From: Arthrobacter crystallopoietes
GTDB lineage: Bacteria; Actinomycetota; Actinomycetes; Actinomycetales; Micrococcaceae
Reading direction: 5' to 3'
Length of the DNA stretch: 64,000 nt
Assembly (NCBI RefSeq): GCF_017603825.1
Contig: NZ_CP072014.1
Coordinates: 3,410,001-3,474,000 of the forward strand
Every line of letters begins with the position of its first letter. The first letter of the stretch is position 1. A program made the position numbers and the translations under genes. Positions 1-8,535 of the stretch are shown piece by piece. The notes beneath the pieces are model-generated. The model worked only from the letters and a program-made list of their open reading frames with translations. It made no database searches and was not told the origin of the DNA.

Positions 1-1098
1 CTCTGCTTCCTCCTGGAGGCCGAGAGCGAGGGCGATTTCGACGGCGGATTCCAGCAGCCTGGCGCAGGCCAGCCGGTCCCGCCCCGCCAACGCAGCACAA
101 AGGCCGGCCCACGCGGCGTCCTGCTTCCCTACAGCCTGCTGGAGAAGGGACTCACCGGGCTGCGGCTCACAGCCCAGCTCTTGTGCCCGCGCGTAGGCTC
201 CACGGGCGCCGCTTAGGTCACCGCGCAGACGACGGATCTCGCCCAACTGGTAGTAGGCCTCCCCCGCAACCCAGTTGTTCCGGCCAACAAGCTCCGACCC
301 GGTCCGTTCGATAGCCTCTTCAGCGGCATCCCACCCGCCTTCCGCGCTCTGCAGCTGAAGCCGGTGGATCCGGCAGATGCCGGAGTAGATCGCCTCGCCG
401 TGGAATTGCTCGCACCACTGCTCAGTCGCTTGGGTCCAGGCCCGCATCCGGGACAAGTCAGCCAGCGCATGGCAGGCATGGATAACTGTGCAGTAAATAT
501 CTCCGGCCCATTCCGGCGGCACCTGACCGGCCAGCACCGGCAACATTGCTTCGTCCAGCTGGGCAAAGCCCGTGGCCGTACTGCCACTGTGCACGTCCGC
601 AAGCCCTGCGAGTACCAGGCCGAACGATGTCAGGGCTGGAGCCCGCAGCCGGTGCCCCATCTCCTGGAGCGTCACCGCAGCATCCCGCGCCGGCTGGAGG
701 TTCCCGAAGTCCAGCGCCACCGTTGCATCCAAGTAGACAAGGTAGCCGTGATCCACGTCTTCGGGCAGTTGCGTCAGGATTCTTCTGGCCCGGTTGACCC
801 AGCCGGAGGCTATGACCAGGTCACCCCTGATGAACCACAGCAGCGCGAGGTTCAAGGCTTTCTTGGCGGCACTCAGGACATCGCCGTCGTCATTGAACCG
901 GTGGTAGACCTCTTCGGAAATCTCCAACGACTCCCTGACCTGTCCTACCCACCAAGCAGAACTGCCCAGCAGGCTCAGATCCTCGGTCGGCAGCTCCGAG
1001 AATATCCGCGCCTGCGTGAAATTCCGGTGAGCGGCGTACCAGTCCCCGCGGGCGTACGCCGTCCGCGCCGTGGACAGTAACTCCTCGAACTCGTCCAT
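1..1098 (-). CDS. TPR-rich LuxR-type regulator, N-terminal part (runs off the left edge)
   Basis: An uninterrupted minus-strand frame of 366 codons enters from the window edge. It begins MDEFEELLSTARTAYARG and is almost entirely helical TPR-like repeats (for example around GDWYAAHRNFTQAR and GEIRRLRGDLSGARGAYARA). This layout, a TPR array starting right at the N-terminus, matches a family of actinobacterial regulators of about 550 residues that end in a LuxR helix-turn-helix. That C-terminal part would lie outside the window, so the DNA-binding function is inferred. The frame stays open upstream of the chosen ATG to a possible TTG near 1200, so the start is uncertain. It is divergent from the VOC gene at 1207. 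Confidence 0.65.
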   Translation of the reverse strand, partial: MDEFEELLSTARTAYARGDWYAAHRNFTQARIFSELPTEDLSLLGSSAWWVGQVRESLEISEEVYHRFNDDGDVLSAAKKALNLALLWFIRGDLVIASGWVNRARRILTQLPEDVDHGYLVYLDATVALDFGNLQPARDAAVTLQEMGHRLRAPALTSFGLVLAGLADVHSGSTATGFAQLDEAMLPVLAGQVPPEWAGDIYCTVIHACHALADLSRMRAWTQATEQWCEQFHGEAIYSGICRIHRLQLQSAEGGWDAAEEAIERTGSELVGRNNWVAGEAYYQLGEIRRLRGDLSGARGAYARAQELGCEPQPGESLLQQAVGKQDAAWAGLCAALAGRDRLACARLLESAVEIALALGLQEEAE

Positions 1099-1206
1099 CC
1101 GGGCCTCCACCTCAACGGTAGTACCGTCAACGCCCGCCGGTCGAGCCGTTTCACGCTCTGAATCCGCCACTGGAGCTAATCGCTCCGTCTTGATAGCTTT
1201 CAACGC

Positions 1207-1644
1207 ATGGCCATCAAATTTGAGAATGTGGGTATCGCTGTTCGCGACATCGAAGCAGCAATCGCCTTTTTCACCGATCTTGGTCTTGCCCTGATAGGTC
1301 GGGATACGGTCAGCGGCGAGTGGACCGATACTGCCGTTGGACTTGATGGAAACCACGCCAAGATCGCGATGCTACAGACCCCGGACGGTCATGGCCGGCT
1401 CGAGCTCTTCGAATACATCCATCCCGAAGCGATCGAATCGCAGCCGGCTCGTCCCAACGACATTGGAATGCACCGGGTGGCCTTCTCGGTAGACGATATG
1501 GATGGGGCCCTCGAGATAGCTGCAAAGCACGGATGCCATCCGCTACGCGGTGTGGCGACCTATAAGGACGTCTACAAACTCACGTACCTCCGCGGCCCCA
1601 GTGGAATCCTCGTGATGCTCGCCGAGGAACTAAAGAAAGACTGA
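1207..1644 (+). CDS. VOC-family (glyoxalase/bleomycin resistance-like) protein
   Basis: This 145-residue protein has the vicinal-oxygen-chelate fold pattern: an opening KFENVGIAVRDIEAAIAFFTDLG, a central IGMHRVAFSVDDMD, and a closing YLRGPSGILVMLAEE. These are the paired beta-alpha-beta-beta-beta modules, with likely metal ligands at the His of GMHRVAF and the Glu of the last strand (MLAEE). Family members include glyoxalase I, extradiol dioxygenases and drug-binding resistance proteins; the substrate cannot be told from sequence. No strong ribosome binding site is visible before the ATG. It stands alone, divergent from the TPR regulator on its left. Confidence 0.85.
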   Translation: MAIKFENVGIAVRDIEAAIAFFTDLGLALIGRDTVSGEWTDTAVGLDGNHAKIAMLQTPDGHGRLELFEYIHPEAIESQPARPNDIGMHRVAFSVDDMDGALEIAAKHGCHPLRGVATYKDVYKLTYLRGPSGILVMLAEELKKD

Positions 1645-1895
1645 CATCCGAACCGGCCCAATTGCGTGTATTGCCAGCCCCAGAGACGAGAGACTGTCCT
1701 GTGAAGAATCATCCCTTCGGAATTCTCTCGGTCCTATGGTCAAGTGCATTTGCAGATCCGAGTACGCCAATGATCCGGGTGGGAGCGTCGGGACAACCCG
1801 CTTCCTGGCCCGACAGCTGTAGATGTGATCGGCGTGCACCAACGCCCAAGATACGACCGACGCCCCACATAACCTCGACGAAGCGGGAGAGCACC

Positions 1896-2255
1896 ATGAC
1901 AGCGAGTTCGATCATCGAGTACATCGACGGGTACGACGGTGATGTCCGGCAGCGGCTGCTGACCGTGTACGAACTGATCCGGTCGGCCGTGCCCGATGAA
2001 GCGGTCGAATCGATCAGTTGGCGTATGCCGACCTTCAAACTCGGCACCGAGCCGTTGTTCTTCTTCACCGGAACAAAGCGCCACATCGGGTTCTATCCGA
2101 CTCCCGACGCGATCGCGCATTTCTCGACAGAGTTGGCCGCACATGGAACCACCGAACACGCTATCCAGCTGCGCCATGATGCCCCGCTCCCGATCGAGCT
2201 GCTCCGCGAGATAATCGCGTGGCGGCTACAGCAGCTGCCTTCAGACAGGGTTTGA
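1896..2255 (+). CDS. DUF1801 (YdhG-like) domain protein
   Basis: The encoded protein is 119 residues. It carries the typical DUF1801 features: an N-terminal helix ending in YIDGYDGDVRQRLLTVYELI, then ESISWRMPTFKL, then an FFFTGTKRHIGFYP strand pair. This is a small, usually cytosolic fold of unknown function. The frame is open further upstream, but a purine-rich site (GCGGGAGAG) lies just before the ATG at 1896 and homology begins there, so this start is preferred. Nothing in the neighbourhood suggests a pathway. Confidence 0.8.
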   Translation: MTASSIIEYIDGYDGDVRQRLLTVYELIRSAVPDEAVESISWRMPTFKLGTEPLFFFTGTKRHIGFYPTPDAIAHFSTELAAHGTTEHAIQLRHDAPLPIELLREIIAWRLQQLPSDRV

Positions 2256-2379
2256 TTCAGTCGCCTCGGCGCACCGCACCGTTCCGCCGCCGGCTTACTG
2301 AGTGACTCGTCCCGCCCATCCTTTACCAGGGCCCGGGTCTCGACCTCAGTCCTTGAGCGACGGGGCCGCTGAGCCGCGT

Positions 2380-3561
2380 TCACCGATTAGCGGCCAGCAC
2401 CGCCGCGAGACCCTCTTGCAGATCCTTAACGAAATACTCGGGAACTTCCAGCGACGGGAAGTGTCCCCCGATTTCGGGCGACTTCCATCGGACGATCTGT
2501 CGGTACCGCTCCTGTGCCCAGGCGAGCGGACACTTCTCGATGTCGCTGGGATACATGCTGATTGCTGAGGGGACGTCGACCCGAAGCTCGGGGTCCAGCG
2601 CGTTGATACCACCGTGACTTTCGTAATAGATACGGGCCGCCGATGCGCCGGTCCGCGTCAGCCAATACAGTGTGACGTCGTCAAGAATCCTGTCGATGGA
2701 GATCGACTCGAACGGGCTGTCTTTGGTATCCGTCCACTCAGCGAACTTGTCAAGAATCCAGGCAAGGAGCCCGACCGGCGAATCAACGAGCGAGTAGCCG
2801 ATGGTCTGAGGTCGGGTCGCCTGCTGCTTCGCGTACGCCGCGCGGTGGTTCCAGAAATCGCGGGTTTCCTCAGTCCACTCGAGCTCGGCCGCCGTCAGCC
2901 CATCCGTGGCCAACCCCGGCGGTGCCTGAGCCAACGTTGTATGGATGCCGAGGACATGCTCTTGGAACCTGCCGCCGAGTACCGTGGTGATCACACCTCC
3001 CCAATCGCCACCGTGCGCGGCGAACTTGCTGTAGCCGAGCCGTCCCATCAGTTCCACCCATGCAGCGGCGATCTTTCCGATCCCCCACCCGGTGGTGGCC
3101 GGCTTGTCGCTGTACCCAAAGCCCGGCAACGACGGAACGACGACGTGGAACGCCGGCACATCTGTTTCTTTCGGATCTGCCAGCTCGTCGACGACATCGA
3201 TGAACTCAGCGATGCTGCCTGGCCAGCCATGCGTCAGGATCAGAGGAGTAGCATCTGCGCGCGCGGATCGGCGGTGCAGGAAGTGGATTCCCAGATCATC
3301 AATGGTCGTGCGGAACTGGCCGATGCGGTTAAGTCGCTCTTCGAATGACCGCCAGTTGTACCCGGTGCGCCAGTAGTTCACGACATCGACCAGATCGGCG
3401 AGAGGAACGCCCTGCTCCCATCGGCGAGGGTCTGGCGCGGCGCGATAGACCGTCTCGGCCTCCGGCAGCCGCGCCGCAGCCAATCGTCTGCGCAGATCAT
3501 CAAGATCAGCGTCAGTTGCGTGGGCTTCAAATGCTTGCACGTCGCCGGTGACACAAGACAT
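2380..3561 (-). CDS. Epoxide hydrolase, EHN-domain alpha/beta hydrolase
   Basis: The 393-residue protein has an N-terminal EHN lid segment (DDLRRRLAAARLPEAE, then WRTGYNWRSFEERLNRIGQF) followed by an alpha/beta hydrolase core with the oxyanion motif HGWPGS. The nucleophile elbow is GGDWGG, with Asp as nucleophile as expected for epoxide hydrolases of the juvenile-hormone/microsomal type. A late FPSLEVPEYFVKDL segment shows the EHN ending, although the catalytic His is less obvious (GGHFPSLE). The reaction would be hydrolysis of an epoxide to a diol. The ATG at 3561 is chosen over one 27 codons upstream because a clear AGGAGG precedes it. The gene stands alone. Confidence 0.85.
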   Translation of the reverse strand: MSCVTGDVQAFEAHATDADLDDLRRRLAAARLPEAETVYRAAPDPRRWEQGVPLADLVDVVNYWRTGYNWRSFEERLNRIGQFRTTIDDLGIHFLHRRSARADATPLILTHGWPGSIAEFIDVVDELADPKETDVPAFHVVVPSLPGFGYSDKPATTGWGIGKIAAAWVELMGRLGYSKFAAHGGDWGGVITTVLGGRFQEHVLGIHTTLAQAPPGLATDGLTAAELEWTEETRDFWNHRAAYAKQQATRPQTIGYSLVDSPVGLLAWILDKFAEWTDTKDSPFESISIDRILDDVTLYWLTRTGASAARIYYESHGGINALDPELRVDVPSAISMYPSDIEKCPLAWAQERYRQIVRWKSPEIGGHFPSLEVPEYFVKDLQEGLAAVLAANR

Positions 3562-3780
3562 GAGTCCTCCTGGCGGTCGCGGAACCTGCGAAGACGTGAC
3601 ACGAACAAGCCTAAGTCTACAATCGGCTCCTCTATCGGCCACGGCGGTGGTGAGGTAGATCAGAGTCTACGGAATAAATGAGATCGCGAGGACTACCTGA
3701 GAGCCCAGATCGCGCACCGAGGAGTTACCCGAGCAGCGCCCGGTCTATACACTGGAGACTGACTGACGAAAGCAGGCGCC

Positions 3781-4344
3781 ATGCGGAGGCTAATCTACGG
3801 CATGAACCTGACCCTGGATGGCTACATCGCTGCGGCCGGTGATGACATCGGCTGGAGCGGGCCGAGCGACGAACTGTTCCATTGGTGGCTCGACCAGGAG
3901 CGGGAGATCGGCCTGTTGCTGTATGGACGCAAGCTGTGGGAGGCCATGAGTTCCTACTGGCCGACCGGCGACCAGCAGCCCAATGCCACCCCGGCGAATA
4001 TTGAGTTCGCGCGGAACTGGCGGGACACGCCAAAGGTGGTGTTCTCCTCGACGATAGAGAAGGTCGACTGGAACACCCGTCTGGTCACCAGCGACGCGGT
4101 CGCGGAGATCACCCGGCTCAAGGCTGACGACGGCGAGCCGATGAGGGTCGGCGGCGCAACGCTCGCCGGGGCGGCCATGCGGGCCGGGCTGATCGACGAG
4201 TACACGATCGTGACCCATCCGGTACTGGTGGGCGGCGGCACGCCATTCTTCACCGCGCTGGATAGCTGGGTGAACCTGAATCTGGTGGAGACGCGGACGT
4301 TTCCCGGCGGGGTGGTTCTGACCAGGTACGAGACGAGGCGCTGA
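3781..4344 (+). CDS. Dihydrofolate reductase-family (RibD C-terminal-like) protein
   Basis: This 187-residue protein starts RRLIYGMNLTLDGYIA and has the RibD_C/DHFR-like order: a first strand followed by DGYIA, LLYGRKLWEAM, then VVFSSTIEKVDWN, and a Gly-rich nucleotide-binding GGATLAGAAMRAGLIDEY. Members are NADPH-dependent reductases; many bacterial stand-alone copies are of unknown substrate and should not be taken for the essential FolA. A modest GCAGGCGCC precedes the ATG. It is isolated, with non-coding DNA on both sides. Confidence 0.82.
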   Translation: MRRLIYGMNLTLDGYIAAAGDDIGWSGPSDELFHWWLDQEREIGLLLYGRKLWEAMSSYWPTGDQQPNATPANIEFARNWRDTPKVVFSSTIEKVDWNTRLVTSDAVAEITRLKADDGEPMRVGGATLAGAAMRAGLIDEYTIVTHPVLVGGGTPFFTALDSWVNLNLVETRTFPGGVVLTRYETRR

Positions 4345-4935
4345 GCGCGTCATCCGGCTGGAAGCGGACAAGGTTGTGGTCGACCCGATTTCATTTTCGA
4401 CGAGATCGGATACGCCCGGGTTTTGCCGGAGATTCGGGAGCGGTTCACTGACAATGACCGGGTATCCGCCTGCTCACAAGTCGAGAACGACGACCGGGCC
4501 TGCTTCTCCCCGTTTAGTGTTCATCGGTCTGTTGTTTCCCTGACGCGGAGGTTAACATCCTCCTAATCCAGCAGTGGATTGATTTCGCCGGTGTCGGCGA
4601 TGCCGGGCGGTACCTGCCCCAGGACGCGCCTTGAGGTGCCCCGGTCCGGGAGTACGGTCCAGCCGACAATCCACGGGGAACAGCTCGTGGGCCTCAATTA
4701 TAGATTCGCCCGAGTCCCCTAACAACGCATCGACGGGAGTGCCGGCTTGCAATCGAAGAGCGAACTGGCCGATCTTCCCTGAAGCCCTGACATGCAGGAA
4801 CAACCGCCTCTAGGCAGCCCGGTCAGAGCGGCGTAGCATACCGAAATTGGATTACCCGGGAGATACCGGGCGAGGGCTGGCGCCGGCACGCCCAAGGACC
4901 GTCAACCCTGCAACCGCACTAGCTCGGAGGGTCGT
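4345..4935. other. Non-coding or decayed stretch
   Basis: No intact gene is supported in these 591 bases. Short translated pieces look protein-like: an open plus-strand piece containing DEIGYARVLPEIRERF near 4400-4460, and one containing NILLIQQWIDFAGVGDAG near 4555-4615. Both end in stops, are in different frames and match no family I recognise. They may be remains of a lost gene. The last 60 bases hold the upstream region of the hydrolase at 4936. Confidence 0.35.
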
Positions 4936-5763
4936 ATGGAACAGTATGTGAAGGCCGGGGAGCTGGAGATCTGGACGGAGCAGGTCGGTGACGGGCCCGA
5001 CGTGCTGCTGATCGGCGGGCTCGGGGACACAGTGGAGTCCTGGCAGTTCCAGCTGGACGGGCTGGCGGACCGTTACCGGATGACGGCGTTCGACAACCGC
5101 GGGGCGGGGCGGACCGCCATGCCGGAGGGGCAGCCGACCGTGGAGGCGATGGCTGACGACGCTGCTGGGGTGCTGCACTCGTTGGGAGTTTCCTCGGCCC
5201 ATGTGGCTGGGTTCTCCGGCGGCAGCATCATCGCTCAGGAGCTCACACTGCGCCACCCCGATGTTGTCCGCAGCCTAGTGCTGCAAAGCACCTGGTCTGC
5301 GATGGACGACTTCATGAAGACGATGATCCGGGCCTTCCACTGGCAGGCCGAACTGGCGCCCAGCGAGCGTGACTTCTTGGAGGGATTCTTTATCTGGGTT
5401 TACACGGCCAGGGCCCACAATGATGGGACAGTCGCCCGATTCATCGAGGATGCCATGGCCTTCCCGCACAAGCAGAGCACGGAGGACTTCCTCGCCGACG
5501 CCGACGCCTGCGCGCGGCACGTGACGGCTGGCCGGCTGGACGGCATCAAGGTTCCAGTGCTGGTGCTAGCCGGCGGCGTGGACCGGATGAGCCGCCCTGA
5601 GCTCGGCAAGGCGGCTGCCGACGAGATCCCCGGCGCCCGGTTCGAGGTGATGGAGGAGGAAGCGCACCAGCCGTTCCAGGAGGTCCCGGACGCCTGGAAC
5701 TCACGGGTGGATGAGTTCTGGCAGGGGGCGGAGAGGCTCCGCTCCCGTGCGGCGGCGAGCTGA
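4936..5763 (+). CDS. Alpha/beta fold hydrolase
   Basis: The 275-residue protein is a single-domain alpha/beta hydrolase. Visible landmarks are GGLGDTVESW (oxyanion region), FDNRGAGRTAMP, the nucleophile elbow GFSGGS with catalytic Ser, the acid in VLAGGVDRMSRPE, and a late EEEAHQPFQE supplying the catalytic His. This is the typical layout of enol-lactonase, esterase or haloperoxidase-like enzymes; the substrate is unknown. GGAGGG lies a few bases before the ATG. It stands alone. Confidence 0.85.
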   Translation: MEQYVKAGELEIWTEQVGDGPDVLLIGGLGDTVESWQFQLDGLADRYRMTAFDNRGAGRTAMPEGQPTVEAMADDAAGVLHSLGVSSAHVAGFSGGSIIAQELTLRHPDVVRSLVLQSTWSAMDDFMKTMIRAFHWQAELAPSERDFLEGFFIWVYTARAHNDGTVARFIEDAMAFPHKQSTEDFLADADACARHVTAGRLDGIKVPVLVLAGGVDRMSRPELGKAAADEIPGARFEVMEEEAHQPFQEVPDAWNSRVDEFWQGAERLRSRAAAS

Positions 5764-6682
5764 CCCTGGCACCCGATCTCGTTCCCAGTGCCAGAACGCC
5801 GCGCAGCAGCGCCTGCCCTTACGGGCCCCCGGTGCGACGGGTTCTTGAACCGACCTATCTGAGCAATTGCTCATAAACGAAAACATTGAATTTCCGGCCG
5901 CCCAGTCCCACATCGACGGGCCTCGCGGACCAACCTAACTGAGCATTTCCGGAAAGGAGTCCGGCTAGCATTCAGAAGCCCACTGCAAGTCAATGAAGGG
6001 CGGCCGCACAGCACTCAGCTCTGCCGTCCCGTGTCAACATTGTTCAAGTCCGGGCGGGGTCCAGCACCCACCCATCTGAGCAATAAACGGGTAGGTCGTT
6101 GCTCTTGCTCCACCTACACGGAAGGGTGACCCAGCCGGCAGCAAGAGCAGGGCGGCATACCGTGATAATCCCGCTCAGGTGCTCTGTAGGACTACCCGTT
6201 CTGGATACAGTCCTGTTTGCTGAATGACTGCTGTGCGCCTCGAAATGTCTCTTGATGGTCCGCCATCAGGCGGTTCCCGTCCATGCCCGCCATCAGTGTC
6301 AAAGGCATCCTTCACCGACGCCTCCCGAACCACCCCTGTGGAGGTCTTCTCTTGCCGCTACCGAAGGCTAGCGGTAAGAGAATATGCCGAGGATCTGGAC
6401 ATATTCACGGTTATCTGCGGCCGGGCAAAGGACGTTCCTGGGGCTGGTGCGCGGACCATCCGGTCAGGGGGTTTGCCGGGCCAACTGCCGGGCGGGGCGG
6501 CTGCGCCGTGCAGGAGCCAGGTTCACCGCACCGGCGATCGCATCCGGGTTCGTTCCGGTATACAGGGCCTCGCCGATGTTGTCGTCCAGAGCCGTCTGGG
6601 CCCGGTCCATGTCGCCCCGGCGCATCTCCAGGGCCGCCGCAGCAGCCCAAACCCGCTTCAGTGCTGCCTCCACCTGTCTGGC
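5764..6682. other. Long non-coding, relic-bearing stretch
   Basis: About 0.9 kb without an intact gene. It holds three similar short words (see the repeat entry at 5851) and a 10-base inverted repeat TGCTCTTGCT / AGCAAGAGCA between about 6100 and 6150. A 69-codon minus-strand frame at 6464-6673 has a helical, protein-like opening (EAALKRVWAAAAALEMRRGD) but no recognised family. With IS relics on the right it reads as decayed mobile DNA. Confidence 0.45.
5851..6093. repeat. Three dispersed CTGAGCA-centred repeat units
   Basis: Three related words occur in non-coding DNA: CCTATCTGAGCAATTGCTC near 5853, CCTAACTGAGCATTTCCGG near 5934, and CCCATCTGAGCAATAAACGG near 6070. The shared core is CC(T/C)A(T/A)CTGAGCA(A/T)T. 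The first copy also contains the perfect palindrome GAGCAATTGCTC. They could be protein-binding sites or worn ends of a mobile element. Confidence 0.35.
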
Positions 6683-6903
6683 TTAGGGCCTGTCGGCGAC
6701 GCTGAATTCGGTAACGTCAGTCACCCACTTTTCGTCGGGGCGCCGGCATCAAACTGCCGGTTCAGCAGGTTCGGGGCAACGATGCCCTGCTCGCCCTGAT
6801 AAGAGTTGCAGCGTTTCTTCCGCCGGACCTTGCAGACCAGCCGCAGCGAACGCAGCATTCGCCTGACAGCCGCCGCAGATCCGGTCAGGCCAGCCAGCGC
6901 CAC
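6683..6903 (-). pseudogene. IS3-family (IS150 group) OrfB transposase fragment
   Basis: The minus strand encodes a segment reading LRLVCKVRRKKRCNSYQGEQ, followed by VAPNLLNRQFDAGAPT, the well-known region just ahead of the DDE integrase core in IS3-family OrfB. One base is missing in the run of A near 6731: restoring it gives EKWVTDVTEF, the start of the rve domain, which then ends after SVADRP at a stop at 6683-6685. The N-terminal HTH_21 part and nearly all of the DDE core are gone, so this cannot be an active transposase. It overlaps the last codons of the AAA+ gene. Confidence 0.85.
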
Positions 6904-7919
6904 CAGCGTGACTGCTCCGGTTCCGGCCTCGGTTCCGGCTCCGGCTCCTCGCCCAAGGCCAGCGCAGCCTCGACGATGTCGTCCGCAGTGAGCGTCATGA
7001 CGGACTCACGATCGAGCGCGTCGAGACTATGTTCCTCGTCCAGCGACAGCCGCAGCGCCTGGCGGTTGAGCGCCTGCTCGAACAGCGTGCGGGCGAACCG
7101 TGCGTTGCCGGAGTCCTCGCCCGCGTGGAGCCCGGCGAAAATGCGGCGCAGCATCTGGTCCGCACCCGGCTCCAGCGTGTACTCGTGTTGGGCCAGCATC
7201 TGATGGAAGATCGTCTGGAGTTCGTCGATGGAGTAGTCGGGGAACGTGATCTCGCGGGCGAATCGGGAGCGCAGTCCGGGGTTCGAGAGCAGGAAGGACT
7301 CCATCAGCTGCGGGTACCCGGCCACGATCACGACCAGGCGGTGGCGGTGGTCCTCCATCCGCTTGAGCAGGACCTCGATCGCCTCGGGGCCGAAGTCCAT
7401 CCGGCCGTCCTCCGGGGCCAGCGCGTAGGCCTCGTCGATGAACAGAACGCCGTCCAGCGCACGCCGGATCACCCGGTCCGTCTTGATGGCGGTCGCCCCG
7501 ACGTACTGCCCCACCAGGCCCGAACGGTCGACCTCGACCAGGTGGCCTTTCTGCAGTAGACCGACCGCGCGGTACATCTCGGCCAGGAGCCGCGCCACGG
7601 TGGTCTTGCCCGTGCCCGGGTTTCCGAGGAACACCAGATGCTGTGATGTGGCCACCTCCGGCAGGCCGTGCGCCTTACGTCGGGCCTGGACCTGGAGCAG
7701 TGCGACCAGGGCCCGCACCTGTTCCTTCACGGTCTCCAGCCCGACCAGCGCGTCGAGCTCGGCCTGCACCTCGGACAGCGGCCGGGCCGGCCCGGACCTC
7801 GCACCGATGAGATCGCCGACCAGGTCGTCGACGCGCTCCGAACCGTGCAGCTTGAGCTGATCGGCCAGATGGCCGATGGTTTCGCGCAGGTCGTCGAGCG
7901 GATTGCGGCTGGCAGCCAT
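6885..7919 (-). CDS. CbbX/SpoVK-type AAA+ ATPase
   Basis: The 344-residue protein has a helical N-terminal segment, a linker ([18 protein letters not shown]), then one AAA+ module: Walker [15 protein letters not shown], Walker [12 protein letters not shown], sensor 1 [10 protein letters not shown], and the arginine-finger region NPGLRSRF. This arrangement is that of the CbxX/CfqX family, which includes Rubisco activase CbbX, SpoVK and the EccA proteins of type VII secretion; all are ring remodellers. No Rubisco or type VII genes are in view, so the client is unknown. The tail is a Glu-Pro run ending WWRWLA. The ATG at 7919 is chosen because the family fold begins there. The gene ends inside IS-derived sequence, so the last residues may not be native. 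Confidence 0.85.
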   Translation of the reverse strand: MAASRNPLDDLRETIGHLADQLKLHGSERVDDLVGDLIGARSGPARPLSEVQAELDALVGLETVKEQVRALVALLQVQARRKAHGLPEVATSQHLVFLGNPGTGKTTVARLLAEMYRAVGLLQKGHLVEVDRSGLVGQYVGATAIKTDRVIRRALDGVLFIDEAYALAPEDGRMDFGPEAIEVLLKRMEDHRHRLVVIVAGYPQLMESFLLSNPGLRSRFAREITFPDYSIDELQTIFHQMLAQHEYTLEPGADQMLRRIFAGLHAGEDSGNARFARTLFEQALNRQALRLSLDEEHSLDALDRESVMTLTADDIVEAALALGEEPEPEPRPEPEQSRWWRWLA

Positions 7920-8367
7920 GCATCCACTGTAGTACCCGGTTCCCGACTGGGGTGGAGTTGGCCTCAACAGTATCAACTCCACTTTTGGCCGTAGTTCACG
8001 CGACACAGGCAGTCTCCGTTGCATGCGGGCACTGGCCGGAGAACAAAGAGGAGATTATCCCTGCCGATCAGCTCCGTCCCTGACGGCTTGGCTCTGTAAT
8101 ACCTTCAGATGCCCAAACAGGGGGAAACCTTGGACGCGTGTCGTCCGTAGTTCGCAAGCTGCCAACCACCTGCCATACAAGTCTCCGTTATGGAGGAGCA
8201 TGGCTATCCCAGTTCTAGGTCGCATTCCTTCCCTGCTCAGGGCCCGACCCTGCGCACCTCGGCCTGACCGTCCCGCAAGCCGGTCCTTCACCGCGCACCC
8301 GATTGCCACTCCCCCGCCGCGAAAATTCCCATACATGTGGATCGCACCGCCAAATGGCCGCGTTTTC

Positions 8368-8399
8368 GCATCGCTATCTGACGTGTCAGATAGCGATGC
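8368..8399. repeat. Perfect 15+2+15 inverted repeat, resolvase-site-like
   Basis: The left arm GCATCGCTATCTGAC is followed by GT and then by its exact reverse complement GTCAGATAGCGATGC. The right half contains TGTCAGATA, close to the TGTCnnATA core of Tn3/gamma-delta resolvase subsites. No recombinase gene is nearby, so this could be a leftover res/invertase site or an operator. Confidence 0.6.
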
Positions 8400-8418
8400 A
8401 TCGACTTGCATCTCATGC

Positions 8419-8446
8419 GTTTCGAGACACAGAGGTTTCGAGACAC
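8419..8446. repeat. Tandem 12-base direct repeat GTTTCGAGACAC
   Basis: GTTTCGAGACAC occurs at 8419-8430 and again at 8435-8446, a 16-base period. It lies 20 bases to the right of the palindrome at 8368. Each copy contains GAGAC/GTCTC-type half sites. The cluster resembles the repeated binding sites in front of serine-recombinase genes. Confidence 0.55.
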
Positions 8447-8535
8447 GAGTCGGATGAGGAGCAGGAGCCGGCCGTCCGCAGGCGGATCCCTTGCGGGGCA
8501 GCCTAACCCTTCTCCTATCCGAATTGATGTGTCTA

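Larger units (their letters stand above)
7920..8535. other. Non-coding stretch with recombination-site-like repeats
   Basis: Roughly 0.6 kb lies between the AAA+ gene and the IS110 relic. A long frame on the minus strand (8055-8675) has no recognisable protein features and runs into the IS relic, so it is not called. The notable content is the 32-base inverted repeat at 8368 and the tandem 12-base repeat at 8419. Confidence 0.5.

Noticed and set aside
364-1080. Long plus-strand frame of 238 codons at the left edge
   Set aside because: It is antisense to the coherent TPR protein on the minus strand and has the Pro/Arg/Gln-rich composition of a shadow frame.
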